Of a stretch of DNA of 64,000 nt, positions 53,339 through 64,000 are shown piece after piece; position 1 is the stretch's first letter, and each line of letters begins with the position of its first letter. Origin of the DNA: Aureobasidium sp. EXF-3400 (taxonomy: Eukaryota > Ascomycota > Dothideomycetes > Dothideales > Saccotheciaceae). Position numbers and translations under genes: made by a program. The stretch spans positions 124,001-188,000 of the forward strand of contig SWBL01000018.1 in NCBI GenBank assembly GCA_024195585.1, read 5' to 3'. The notes under the pieces were generated by a model. That model had not been told where the DNA came from. It saw only the letters and a program-made list of their open reading frames with translations, and did no database searches.

Positions 53339-54454
53339 ATGAAGAATATCGTTCTTCTTCAAGCAGTATTTGCTGCAGCAGTTCAATCTGCTGCAACCTC
53401 AGGATGTCGAACATCTTTACCTGCATCAATAGAGCGCGGAGGTGCCCACAACACTAATTCGCTAAACTTCGTTACCTCTAATGGAACTGTTCGCGAATAC
53501 GGTTTACACGTACCGACATCCTACGACAACGACATTCCCACACCACTTGCTTTTTCATTCCATGGCCGATTACAGTCTTGGCAGCAGCAGGAGGACGTAT
53601 CTGGAATGTCAAACGAAACCATGAATCCGAATTATCTAGTAGTCTACCCGCAAGGCATCAATGAGCAATGGCAGGGAGACCCAGATGCTGTTGGCTACGA
53701 TGATGTCGGCTTCACTCTTGAACTCCTGGCCAATCTCTCCAGTACCTACTGCCTGGACACGAACAAGATCTACGCAGCAGGCAAATCAAATGGCGGCGCG
53801 TTTGCTGCAAACACTCTGGCCTGCCATCCTAAAGCTTCAACTATCTTCGCTGCCTATGGAGGTATGTCAGGGGCATACTACCAGGGTGACAGCGAGGATG
53901 ATTGCAAAGCTGCATCAGTGCCCATACCCTGCAACTCAAGCCGATCTATGACCCCACTGTTCACAACCCACGGCGATTCTGATGATACCATTCCCTACAA
54001 TGGCGGACCTCGCCGCGATCGTTGTCTGCCTAGCCTCCCTCACTATATGACCGCGTGGTCTAAACGAGATGGATTTGGCGCATTAAACAGATCGACCTCG
54101 CTCTACCACAAAGATGTGGTTCGGTACGACTACGGGAACAAGACCTATCCAGGCATTCACATACACTATCGGGTACATGACCTTGGACACTATTGGCCGT
54201 CTCTCGATAGTGGAAGTCCATTCGATGCAACTCCCCTTCTTCTTGAGTTCTGGAATAAGTGGACGTTGGATGCTGTGAGCACAACTCCTTCAGCCACGAG
54301 CACTTCGTCTGCGATGCCATCGGCGTCTAGCACTTCATCTACCAGTCTAGCATCGGCCTCAACCTCAAAGTCTGTTGCATCTCATTGGCAAGTCAATCAA
54401 CAACAGTGGTTTCTGGGAGGCTTGGGATTTTTCAGCTGGAAATTTCTCATCTAG
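53339..54454 (+). CDS. Secreted carboxylesterase, feruloyl esterase/CE1-like
   Basis: Single exon, 371 residues. A signal peptide (MKNIVLLQAVFAAAVQSAA) precedes an alpha/beta-hydrolase of the LpqC/feruloyl esterase C group. The nucleophile elbow is GKSNGG (Ser near 146), the acid lies in THGDSDDTIPY, and the histidine in DLGHYWPS. The first half shows FSFHGRLQSW and VVYPQGI, typical of this family, and paired cysteines. After the catalytic domain a Ser/Thr-rich linker (about 313-345) runs to a hydrophobic C-terminus (GGLGFFSWKFLI), so a GPI or membrane anchor is possible. Such enzymes release ferulic or related acids from arabinoxylan or pectin. Substrate is not determined by sequence. It is convergent with the GH7 gene. 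Confidence 0.85.
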   Translation: MKNIVLLQAVFAAAVQSAATSGCRTSLPASIERGGAHNTNSLNFVTSNGTVREYGLHVPTSYDNDIPTPLAFSFHGRLQSWQQQEDVSGMSNETMNPNYLVVYPQGINEQWQGDPDAVGYDDVGFTLELLANLSSTYCLDTNKIYAAGKSNGGAFAANTLACHPKASTIFAAYGGMSGAYYQGDSEDDCKAASVPIPCNSSRSMTPLFTTHGDSDDTIPYNGGPRRDRCLPSLPHYMTAWSKRDGFGALNRSTSLYHKDVVRYDYGNKTYPGIHIHYRVHDLGHYWPSLDSGSPFDATPLLLEFWNKWTLDAVSTTPSATSTSSAMPSASSTSSTSLASASTSKSVASHWQVNQQQWFLGGLGFFSWKFLI

Positions 54455-54703
54455 CGTTGCATTGTTTGGCTATGAGCATTGATCCGGTGTTATTACTTCC
54501 TAGACTAGACGGGCTTTTCTTTAGAGGATACCAATCGTCAATCTGACATTTTTCAACTTCAGGCTGAGATACTCATCTTTCTCATCTTTCACCTCAACCG
54601 AACACTCTGCTAAACACCAGTCCGGAAACTTGGATCCGAGAAATCTTGGAAACGTTCATTTGTAGCACTGTTTTTAAACACGACCAGCTCAACCACGTCC
54701 ATC

Positions 54704-56073
54704 TCAATGACCAACACTGTACGTCGATCCAATATCTCCGATCTTGATGTTGCTAAAGGTCACGCTCGTAGTCGGGTCATTAGCCTCGATACTGTGAGGA
54801 CGTTCATGTCAGCAATCCAGATCAAAACAATTTCAACGGAGAAAACTTACAGAGCAGGGTTTCCTTGTGTAGCATTGCAAGGACCAGCATTACCGCTATC
54901 CAACCAGTTCATGAAAGCGCCAGGATCGTTCCAGACGGACATTGCAAGCACCATACCGCGGCCGATTGCCTCGCCCATCTGTGCGAGCCCACCACGCTGT
55001 TGGAAGGATGAAGCTACGACTTCGCAGAAAGAGTCTTCGATCGAGTTGACAGCCATACCGGCGACTTGGACGACGGCGTTTTGAATGATCTTGTTGTTTT
55101 GAATGTAGAGACGGGTGATGTTGGTGAGTGTGCCGGTAGCGGTGTTGTCGTCAGTATGAAACTGTGTGACCACAGTGAAGGGCTAGAGAAGATGTTAGCG
55201 AGCCACTTTGTACACAATTGACTATGGACGACTTACATGTTGCGTGTTGACGACGTCTCCAAGCCCGTAGAAGGTCTTGTTGTTATAAGCGTAGGAATTG
55301 TATCCGCAACCTGACTCATCACAGACACCGTTGCTACCGCAGGCGGCGCCAGAGCACTCATACAAGCCAGTGATGTTGCAGGCGTGGGGAGTGAACTGTG
55401 TCGACACTTCATTGGCCTCCCAGATATCCATCTCATTGCAGCAGGCGCCGTTGTCGTTGATATTGGCTACACCATTGATCCAAGCTGACTTCGGGCATTG
55501 GGCATCACAGTAGCCGGTACCATAGGCTGCGCCAGCGGGGTTCAGAGCCGAGCGACCACCAGTGGCGGACATCTCGGAGAGGTAAAGTGCGCCGTTCATG
55601 CCGCAAGGAAGGTTGCTGACATCCACGGTAAAGGTGAACTCCTGGTTGAGCAGCTTCAAGAGGTCGTAGTTCTCACCTCCCGGAGCCAGCAGGTACACAC
55701 GCGGAGATACGCTTGTCTCGGTACCATTGATGTTCAAATACTGGTGGAGCGTCATGGAGTTGCCACTGACCGTAACACCATGCTGGGCGTAGTTGTTGAT
55801 GCCCTCAATGGCACAGTTCTTGGCACAAGCCTGAGCATTGGGGCAGATGGTCTGGTCTGGGAAGCCAGACGAGTTCTGGCAGGAGCCGCCGGTCTTGATA
55901 TCCTCGATTGTGTGGGTCAGGGCGTCGAGTACGACCGATGTCTGCTGGGTCACACATCCATGGCGGGTGGTGCAGAGCTGGGTTGGCAGCTGTGGGTGGA
56001 CTTCAGGAGTCTTGCCAATCTGCTGGGCAGCGGCGAGTGCGATCAGGCCTGTAAGAGCGAGGATAGGAGACAT
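54704..56073 (-). CDS. GH7 endoglucanase-like cellulase (Cel7 family)
   Basis: Three exons (55237-56073, 54851-55182, 54704-54791) with introns of 54 and 59 nt give 418 residues. A signal peptide (MSPILALTGLIALAAA) is followed by a complete GH7 catalytic domain: PEVHPQLPTQLC, VSPRVYLLAP, LYLSEMSATGG, the catalytic signature NEMDIWEAN (two Glu and one Asp), TPHACN, and MNWLDSGNAGPC. The C-terminus VTFSNIKIGDIGSTY ends the fold, so there is no linker or cellulose-binding module. The start PEVHP and short length favour an endoglucanase over a cellobiohydrolase. The region that in T. reesei reads WNYRW has no tryptophan here (VLDALTHTIED). It acts outside the cell on beta-1,4-glucan. Cysteines are numerous, as usual. 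Confidence 0.93.
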
Positions 56074-59000
56074 TGCTGAGGCGATGGCGGTGGTGATGTT
56101 GTTGTTGCGAGTAGCTCACCGCAGCGGCGACCTGTCTTTATATCCTACCATGAGCCTACCATACCTGCTGCACCATATCCCACACGATGCCGCTTTGCCG
56201 CAAGTCGAGATGCGTAGCGAGGCTCAGAATGGTCAGCTGCTACATATCTGCTACACTCATCCGTCCGGCAATTTGTGAAATGCAGCAGTACTTGGTCTGA
56301 GCAGATATAGAGGACCCCGCTCCTTCGAACGTTTCTGCTAGCACGAGGTCTCCACGATGCAGACAAGCTCGAACAGACTGGCCGGATAAAAGCTCTGGCA
56401 ATGTGGCTTTCACTTCGGTGAAGTTGTTATAGCCCAGGGTCTAATACGGCCAGCCGGGTCGTAGGTCTCTCACCCTCTATTGGTCTAGGGTTGCGAGCAT
56501 ACGCTAGACTCAGGTACCATCGCACCCAATCCAAAGCAGGCAGTTGACAGCGGTTAAAGTGCGGAGATGGAGGGTTGAATGGGGGGTTACAACCCCACAG
56601 ACACGGGATGAAATGCTGCACCTGAAGAAGAGGAGGCTTAAATGAAGTCTAGATTTTAGCTTTATACCAGATGGAGGCCAAGAGACAGCCGAGGCTTGTT
56701 TCTACTGCAATAGATGGCGCGGTATGCAGCGTAAATAGCCGGCGGACCAGCGCACCGCCTTTCCGTGAAGCAGATCTGGTGGGTACATGTATGGCCATTT
56801 GCAACAGCCTATAGCACATGTGTTCGATGTTCAATGTCGCTCTTGCATTTCGACTGGCCAGTGTCTCACGGGTCTTTCGAGCGGAGAAGCCTCAATGGTA
56901 TACCTTGTGACCGGCTGAGCCGCCGGTGCGGAGAGCAGGCACAGCTACATGAACCTCATGGCTGTCGATGATACACATCTAGGCGATCATAGAGACTGGT
57001 GCGATATCAAAGCCGATCATCACCGAGACCATGATGGGCACCAGATGCTTGTTGATGCGATGTCGGTCCAGGCTATTCAGAATGGGCCGACAGGTATGGT
57101 AGGCGCACCTTACAGGTTGAAGAGGGGCAAAAATCGCGGTCAATCCAGCATTCTCGACCGTCGCGGCCCGCGCAAGCTGCCCATTGTTTGATGACAGATG
57201 ATCGGTGAGCAGAAGAGGTTCGATAGCATGCCAAGGAAGACAACGGTGGGAAGGAGTCAAGCATCGCGTTACCTACAAAAGCTGATCAGTTGACATCTGT
57301 TTCCATCACATCAACATCAATTTATCTTGCTTCTTCCATTCACCGCGCTACTAACGCCGGTCGGACCAAGACTTGTTCCTAGAATCGAGCGACAGCAATG
57401 ACTTTCCATCTAACGAAAGGGAAGGAGTCTTTTGGCACAGACAATGTACAGACCACCGAGTTTCGAGCGATCAAAACAGAAAGATGAAAACATACAGCAG
57501 CAGGGATTCCCACTTGGTCACCCACCGTAGTACTAATCTGCCGTTCAACTGCTTATGTATGGCAGAGCGGACGGGATGCCCAGTTTTCAGCTGACTGTGG
57601 CCGTATGTACTTGTCAAGCAAATCTTTTTGTTCATACAACTTGAAATGTCGACATTGCGTGCCGCCTAGCTTTAGCTTCAGATCATCATAAATACAACAT
57701 CTTAAAATCAAGACATGACAAGATAGAGCCTGACTCTAGAGTCATCTTTGTTGGACTCATGTTAGTCAACCGGGATATATGCCAGAAACCCCGAAGTACA
57801 TATATAAGTCTGGTTTCTCTATTCTCCCGATAAAGTCTATGCCACTGCATTGAAAGATCTTCCTGGCAATGGTAGAAATGGATCTTACGGTTCGCTAACA
57901 GTCGACAGTACAGCCAGCTAGCTGAGCATGCTGTATTAGAATCAAATACTGTTATTGGTTCTGATCAAGGAATTCATTGCCGAGACATAATCGTCCTTGG
58001 CCATGTGTAGCAGGATTTGCATTGCCTAGGAACTGGCGACATTCATAAGAAAATGGCTGACAGCTGGTTAATGTGGCAGCCAGCTTCCCATGACTGGTTG
58101 ATTGACAGGTTTCACGGCGCCTCCAAGAGAAGTTCGATGAGAATCCATCCAAGATGACTGCTCCAGAGCTGAATCGTTCAATCCATATCCTTCAGCTTGC
58201 CAGTGGGGAAAAAGAGCCATATCGAGGAGGATGTGCCAGGCTTGCATTCCAGGTGAGAGCTGTGTAATTGTCACGATATGACATGGCTTTGGTCAGGAAA
58301 CAATTTCTCTCCAGATATCCCTAACGGAGCTGTATGATGGTTATGGGCTTCTCGCTCTCTGACAGAAACTCACTCAGAATCAAGGCAAAATGTAGGGCAG
58401 CGCAGAGCGACGATCAGAGAGGGTTAGTAGAAACGGAGACTGGACTTTTTAACTTGAGCCGACCCAGATATTTGGATATCAAATCCGCTTTCCTCGCGAG
58501 TGAGGGTTTAGGGCTGAGTTGTGTATGGACTGCATGTGAGCCGGGCTTACCCGATGATGCTAGTGAACATGAGGACCAAGGTTGGACTGCCTCACGCGTC
58601 GTCAGCCTGGGAGGTCATGAAGCTCGAAACATTGAGCAATTCGAGCACCAGATGATTCAGACGGATGATCTACGCGGTTCGGCCCCGCAGAAGTAAATCT
58701 CATTGCAAGATCCGGTAGTTCGAGAAACAAGCCTCAGCACGAGGAGACATGGCGTCCCATGGGAAGACCGTGACTTCGGCATATGCTTACCTCGTAATGG
58801 ACGCTGCCAAATCATATACACGTGCTTGACAAATGATAGTGATATCGGCCGAAAGTCTTATCGCCTCGATTTTTGAATGGCTCTATTCAGACCGCACTAG
58901 AGTTTGAAATTTATCGATCAAACCAACAGTGATTTTACTTCTTCGCCAATGCGGCCCGGTCTCGCATTGAAGCTCTTGGTATGTATGGCTAATGACATGA

Positions 59001-60663
59001 ACTGCATATAATGCTCCACTCGAGGATGAGGTTGGTTTTGCTGGCGGGATTAGAGCAGCGAGATGTCTTGGAGCAGAGTCATGCTTCAACGGCTTGATTC
59101 CTCATCGTTCTTGACTCAGCGCTGACGTTGATGACCCAAGATCTTGTCTCTTGACTCCTTAACAATCAGTCGAATATGCCGACCTTTCGGAAAACGGCAA
59201 GTACTGCAACGCGTAAGTCTTGTGGATATTTCTTCTGGAATCACCTCCGAAACCCTCGCTACCATGAGTCATTGAATCCAAGCACCAAATCATCAGAATA
59301 CTGACGCATCGCTGTTTAAACATCCCGGCTCATGCTCGTAACCCGTCGGCCTTTTTCAAGTGCGACAATTGTTTGCGAAACCAGACTGCTCAGATGTCCT
59401 GCATTAATACAAGTAGGGGAAAGGCGGTGTCTAGGGTAGAGACTAGGGGAATTGTATGCCGAGATTTTCCCTAGCCCGTGTGCAGAAGATTTCGACCCTG
59501 TTTCTTCGGTAGTAGAGTTAAGAGTAGGGTACGGTACGGTACAGTCAACCTTCAAGCACGAGAAACGGCCGCTCTCGTTTCACCTACAGACTTAATTTGT
59601 GTTGCTTGCGCCTCACAAAACGCCATTCGTTCGAAGGTCGACGGGGAAGCTCGGCCACGATGGCGTAGGCCAATGAAAAAAACCCAAGATGCCACTAATC
59701 CATCACAACGCCTCAACGAGCTGATAGACATCTCTACAGGGCGTTTTGTACAAAGCTTGAGATGAAAATTTGATGTCGTTGATCGTGAGAACGAGTCTTG
59801 AGATGAAGGGATCTTGACTTTCAGTCAACTCGTGACGACGTGCCAAGCTTGGTTCAACCCCTCGTCGTATGCACGCAACTCAGCACCTTCCTCGCTTGTA
59901 CATCACACCAGCTTTTGAGCCAACAGGGCTCAACCCTACCTATGTGTCCCCTTATGGACAACGCAAGACGAACCCGGCCGCGATAAATTTTGGGTCCTGC
60001 CCGTTGTCGCCCTCGATCCAAATCAATGCTTCCACCTGAGTCAGATGAGCGTTTGTGAACAGCCACACTTCTTGCCTTCCCAAAAAGCCATCTTCTCATC
60101 TCCCATTAACCTCCTGAAGTATTGTAAGCACGGCAGTTGTATCCAGTGCTCATCAATTCCCATGATCCACATAGCGCACCCCAGGTCTCTCGAAATGGTC
60201 TTACCAAGGCTTGGGGACGAAGCGCCACGTGCAAAGCTTGCGCCAGGTCGACGGCAGAGCTTTGTAGCTATTGCACTTGCGGTTAGAGGTCTAGCGGCAG
60301 AACCTTCGTTTTCTACCGTCTGCCCACTATTCTTCCTCTTGGCCGATGGCCATTGCTTCGTTCGACAGTTGCCATTTGGGCCAAGTGATACCAACGCCTC
60401 CCTACGGAAATCGGGACCCTCTTCGTTGATGGTAAACTAACTAGCGAGCCTTGACGAAAACTTCATCGCGGCAGACACCCCCGGATAGATTGAGTTTCTT
60501 TATTAAACCGGCTCTCGACCTCCGTACATAGACACACGGGCGTGCCGCTGCCACACATCAGCCTGTTTTGACCTCACATTCATACTGTTCATGTTCTTTT
60601 GTTCCACGTTGGTCTTCTGATACCGTTACTATCTGTTGAACAGCCCGCTCCTTGCGCGCCTCG
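56074..60663. other. Gene-poor region of about 4.6 kb
   Basis: This begins with the promoter of the GH7 gene. Many short frames occur on both strands, but none has a recognisable domain or signal peptide. A minus-strand frame at about 56979-57264 ends in a hydrophobic, protein-like run (LVPIMVSVMIGFDIAPVSMIA) and may be a relic of a membrane protein gene. The AT-richer stretch at 57600-57960 has no open frame. GGTAC repeats at 59526-59541 are trivial. No tRNA or terminal repeats are seen. Confidence 0.35.
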
Positions 60664-62037
60664 ATGACTACCTCATCAGGAGACCTGCAGCTGGCAGCAG
60701 CAGCAGCGGGTTTCACCTTGGGGTGAGTCTCGAGCATTGAATATGACTGAACCGAACTGACGACCTACAAGATTCGGAACACTCACAGTATGGAGAGCTG
60801 TTAAGCAGACGAGGCAAAACAAGTCTCCTCATCGAAGTGTCTTCGTGTATATGATTTGGGGAGAAATTCTCGCAAACTTACTGATTGGTATCTTGGGATG
60901 GTTGTTCTTGAATGGGGTTCTGCAAGCTGAGTACGTTGACTCATTGCTGGTAGCATCTGCAGAAAGCTAACAATTCGACAGCCCCGTTGTCCTGTTCTTC
61001 ATTCTGTTTTGTTATGTGTTTGAAGTTCAACTATTGCTCCAGATCATCATCAACCGCATTGCCATCATTGTTGAGCGAAGGGCGATGGCAGAGAAGCTGA
61101 AATGGGCCACTGCCATCTTCATTTCCTTGGTCAACATTTTCGTTATGTGCATTGTAAGCCACTTGGTGTACTTCAGACCTTCTCTCAAACGCTAATAGTC
61201 TCGCAGTGGATTCCTGCTCACATGGCTAAGCCGCCAAGTCAGACTTATGTCGAGATCAACAAATACTGGGATCGTGTGTCCAAGATTCTCATCTGTCTCG
61301 TTGACGCAGGCCTCAACTGGTACTTTATTCATGTTGTCGACGCTCGCTTGGTCAAGCAACACGGTCTCCGCAAGTACAAGCCATTGATTGGATACTACAC
61401 ACGTCTTGGAATATTGTCCATCTGCATGGATGTCATGCTTCTCGGCCTGATGGCACTGCCCAATCAGGTGGTATACATTCAGTTCCACCCTGTCGCATAT
61501 GTAAGCTCCGCCCTTGCACTGAGATACTTTCTGTCACATCCGTTTTACTCGTTTTGTCGCTAACATCAATGTCAGATGGTCAAACTTTATATCGAGATGA
61601 GTATGGCCGACCTGATCGTCAAGGTCGCAACCACATCTGAGATTGATGTTCGCGCGGGCACATCATCTGGAACACCCTTCCCCGATAGCAGATCCTATGC
61701 TCAACGTACCTTCAACGATCGCGACACTGTCAACGGAGCAAAGAACACCGCGCACATCGGTCATACACAGGGCAACGCCACCAACAGAGAAGATGTAAAG
61801 GGCATTCAGCGACAGACAGAAGTTCAGATCTTCGTTGGAGACTCTGACAGCGACAACCAGAATGACGATCTAGACAAGATCTCATCGAGAACATCTGCCG
61901 AGAACAACTACAACACTCATGGTGCGCCCCAATACAATTCCAACAACCCGTTCAACAGGGTCCACAATCAACATCGTCTATCCGATGAATCGCAGATTCC
62001 GCTCAAGGATCTCTCCAGGGCTGGCGAAGCAGTATAA
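60664..62037 (+). CDS. Seven-transmembrane integral membrane protein of unknown function
   Basis: Five exons (60664-60722, 60772-60930, 60982-61153, 61207-61500, 61576-62037) give 381 residues. Introns are 49, 51, 53 and 75 nt. Seven hydrophobic helices are visible: AAAAAGFTLGFGTL, ILANLLIGILGWLFLNG, VVLFFILFCYVFEVQLLL, ATAIFISLVNIFVMCIWI, ILICLVDAGLNWYFIHVV, RLGILSICMDVMLLGLMAL and MVKLYIEMSMADLIVKV. A hydrophilic tail of about 130 residues rich in Asn, Asp and Ser follows. It looks like a fungal GPCR-like or uncharacterised integral membrane family. I cannot name a ligand. Most exon joins preserve frame without ambiguity; the terminal-exon acceptor CAATGTCAG at 61575 is the least certain. 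Confidence 0.8.
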
Positions 62038-62864
62038 CAAGCTCGCTCGAACCGGCATCTTTCGTTTCTCTCATGCAGTTCTCAACCCACAATCTGTACC
62101 AGACAGACTTTATTCCCTTATGCATTCATGAATAATATACCCTTCATTTGTTACCATGATATCCTGAATATCAGCTTATCCAATAGCTCGCCTCACTTCC
62201 AAATGCTTCCAATCAACGATGCACCAATTTTTGGCTCGCTTATTTCGAGACGAAGGATCAGTAGACTCTTTCCACGTTGGTCACGCAAAGTGTCAAAGCC
62301 ACACATAAAGACCTGAGCATCAAGAAGAGACGGTGCCCTAAGGCCTAGGCTAGGTTGTGACAAGCATCAGATTAATCTCTTACGTGGACATCAAGGATGC
62401 GGCTTTTGCAGAACTTCCAGGGGTTGGTCGGTGGCTTGACGCAACTCGCCTACATACGAGTGCACGGTCGCGGTCTAAGATTTAGCTGTCGATCAGCGGG
62501 TTGATTTTCGGTACCTATTCCCGAAAACGGCAGCAACCGACTGAGATCAACCTGGAGACGGTGTGTGGTCTTGGTTCCAGAGCAATGACCTTTACATTAC
62601 GCTACGCACGCAAGCATGCTGAGTCTTCAACGAGGAACTTTGTAATCTGTGATTGAGGTTATACCAACCAAGCCGCTGCCACTCGTTAAGATCAACGGTC
62701 AGTGGAGAGTGGAGAAGAGAGTGAGGCGCATCTAAGCTTAAGCCCATGGTTACAACGTTGAGCTTCATTTGTGAGCCCTTGTTCTTGAGAACTTCCTACA
62801 TATCAACCTTTGTAGACTCGTGCTGCAGACACACCAAGACATCTCTACTCGTTCCCGTCTCAAC
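62038..62864. other. Intergenic region between the 7TM gene and the GlcG-like gene
   Basis: About 0.8 kb. A 7-bp inverted repeat (TTTTCGG at 62505-62511 with CCGAAAA at 62521-62527) is the only structure noticed. No gene is supported. Confidence 0.35.
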
Positions 62865-63451
62865 ATGAGCACTGCACCCAACAATCACGAATCAACCAAC
62901 AGAATCGGCAGCACGCCAGCCCAGGTTAGCGCAGGACATTGTCTCGGCGGTTCTACCATCAGTTCTGACCATATGTCCCCAATGTGTAGCGTCATGTCAT
63001 CTCCGCTGCTCAAGCACAAGGAGTTTTGAATGCTGCTGCAAAGTGTGCAGAGACTGTCACTCCACAATGCATTGCCATCTGTGATCCCTCCGGCCTTCTG
63101 GTTGCATTCTTGCGGATGGACAATGCTTACCCCGGCAGCATTGACTTGAGCATCAAGAAGGCTCGCACCACAGTGCTGTTCAATGGACTGCCTAGTGGTG
63201 TTGTCTACGACCTCGCCCAGCCTGGAGCACCATTCTACGGTAAGTCTATGTACCTACTAGGTGATCTGGCTTATGCTCACAACTTGATAGGTATCCAGGA
63301 GACGAATGGCGGTCTGGTCGTCTTTGGTGGTAGTCTTCCCCTCTACAAGGACAACTTTCTCTTGGGATCGATCGGCGTCAGTGGAGGTTCTCCCGACCAG
63401 GATCTTCAGGTCGCACAGGCTGGCGTCGACTGGTTGACCAAGTCTGAGTAA
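62865..63451 (+). CDS. GlcG/HbpS family protein (DUF336)
   Basis: Three exons (62865-62924, 62990-63239, 63291-63451) give 156 residues. The first intron (65 nt) has a CTGAC branch point about 20 nt before its TAG acceptor, and the join restores the family pattern STNRI...ISAAQAQGVLNAAAK. The body reads AICDPSGLLVAFLRMDNA, SIKKARTTVLFNG, and after the second join PFYGIQETNGGLVVFGGSLPL, ending in GSIGVSGGSPDQDLQVAQAG, all typical of GlcG/HbpS-like proteins. Bacterial HbpS binds and degrades haem; others sit in glycolate operons. Fungal members have no settled role. No signal peptide is present. The second intron is 51 nt with no in-frame stop, so a retained form would differ by 17 residues. 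Confidence 0.88.
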
Positions 63452-64000
63452 ATCTTCTGCTCTCATGATCAACGAGTAGTCATACATGCTAAAAGCACCG
63501 GCGTTCTGGGAAAGCATTCATTTGATCAGCAAGCAAACCTCCTTCTATCCGATCAACATCTGGGAGTCTGGGTAGATCAACGGTCACTTTACCGACTGTA
63601 TAGACCAAATGCACAGACGAAGTTCAATCTTGAACACGAACAGTCGATCAAAAGCCAATACAAACTATTGTTTCTGTAGCCCTCTTCTCTTCACACCTGG
63701 TTGTATCGCAGGCCAAGCTTCGACCCTCTTCGCGACAGACCAACAATGACCTCTGATTTGGTTGTTGGATTCGTAGGATCGAGTTATGGATATCCAAAAA
63801 TATCGGTCATTACGACAAAAGTAGGTCGTAGTTGACCAAGGCCAGCCGATATGAGAAATCACCTCGCACCTGTCGTACATACCGCCAACATTGAACGCTG
63901 AACCATTTCTTCAATACACAACAACCATCGAGATCCCAGTGGCTGGCATGGACACCCTGTGCTTCTTGGCGATTACATCTCTTGGCCGATTTGTGATGCC
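63452..64000. other. Right-edge non-coding region
   Basis: No supported gene. The minus-strand frame at 63665-63880 lacks a domain and is treated as chance. Confidence 0.35.

Noticed and set aside
60041..60440. Overlapping plus and minus ORFs of 131 and 117 codons
   Set aside because: Neither shows a domain or splice-supported continuation; mutual antisense openness is expected by chance in GC-rich DNA.
62925..63025. Frameshift or pseudogene status of the GlcG-like gene
   Set aside because: A direct join at the AG near 63021 breaks the frame, but a 65-nt intron ending at TAG 62989, with a CTGAC branch point, restores the family motif, so the gene is intact.
1..64000. CRISPR arrays, intact transposons, operons, secondary-metabolite core genes
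   Set aside because: No regularly spaced repeats, transposase, reverse transcriptase, PKS or NRPS domains were seen, and the gene structure is eukaryotic.

Overview
This window is nuclear DNA from a filamentous ascomycete (Pezizomycotina). The evidence is small GT-AG introns (mostly 47-65 nt, with CTAAC/CTGAC-type branch points), long intergenic spacers, no operons, and gene families typical of that group: a Pth11-type rhodopsin-domain receptor, a DUF3425 zinc-cluster factor, GH7/CE1 plant cell wall enzymes and a NACHT-ankyrin NLR-like protein. The overall style would fit a Dothideomycete, but I cannot fix the genus from sequence alone.

Layout. 0-10 kb is housekeeping: a coiled-coil C-terminus at the left edge, a GT62 Golgi mannosyltransferase, HSP104 (with a step-type heat-shock element upstream), and a divergent mitochondrial pair, SDH4 and the beta subunit of the mitochondrial processing peptidase, sharing a promoter of about 360 bp. 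10-16 kb holds NPR2 (the TORC1 inhibitor), a small conserved-looking coiled-coil protein, a non-coding stretch with a possible Pol III RNA, hairpins and a diverged tandem duplication, and a coiled-coil protein with hexapeptide repeats. 16-27 kb has an MFS exporter, a secreted DUF3455 protein, an S6K/Ypk3-like AGC kinase, a secreted GH47 mannosidase and a tRNA-Ser(GCU). 28-41 kb holds a zinc-cluster regulator, a Mug/TDG uracil-DNA glycosylase, a single-exon CCHC zinc-knuckle protein and a rhodopsin-family receptor. 42-49 kb has an arylsulfotransferase-family membrane protein, a secreted PEBP-like protein and SAP18. 48.6-52.5 kb is one 1284-residue PNP-NACHT-ankyrin protein. 53-56 kb is a tail-to-tail pair of lignocellulose enzymes (CE1 feruloyl esterase-like and GH7 endoglucanase-like). 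56-60.6 kb is gene-poor. The right end carries a 7TM membrane protein and a GlcG/HbpS-like protein.

No biosynthetic cluster, CRISPR array or intact transposon is visible. The most interesting locus is the NLR-like gene. It joins a nucleoside-phosphorylase-fold domain, with its expected catalytic acids present, to a NACHT switch and ankyrin sensor. That is the architecture of a fungal innate-immunity or heterokaryon-incompatibility receptor and resembles ATP-degrading antiphage effectors. NPR2 and an S6K-like kinase both belong to TORC1 signalling but are 10 kb apart and need not be functionally linked by position.
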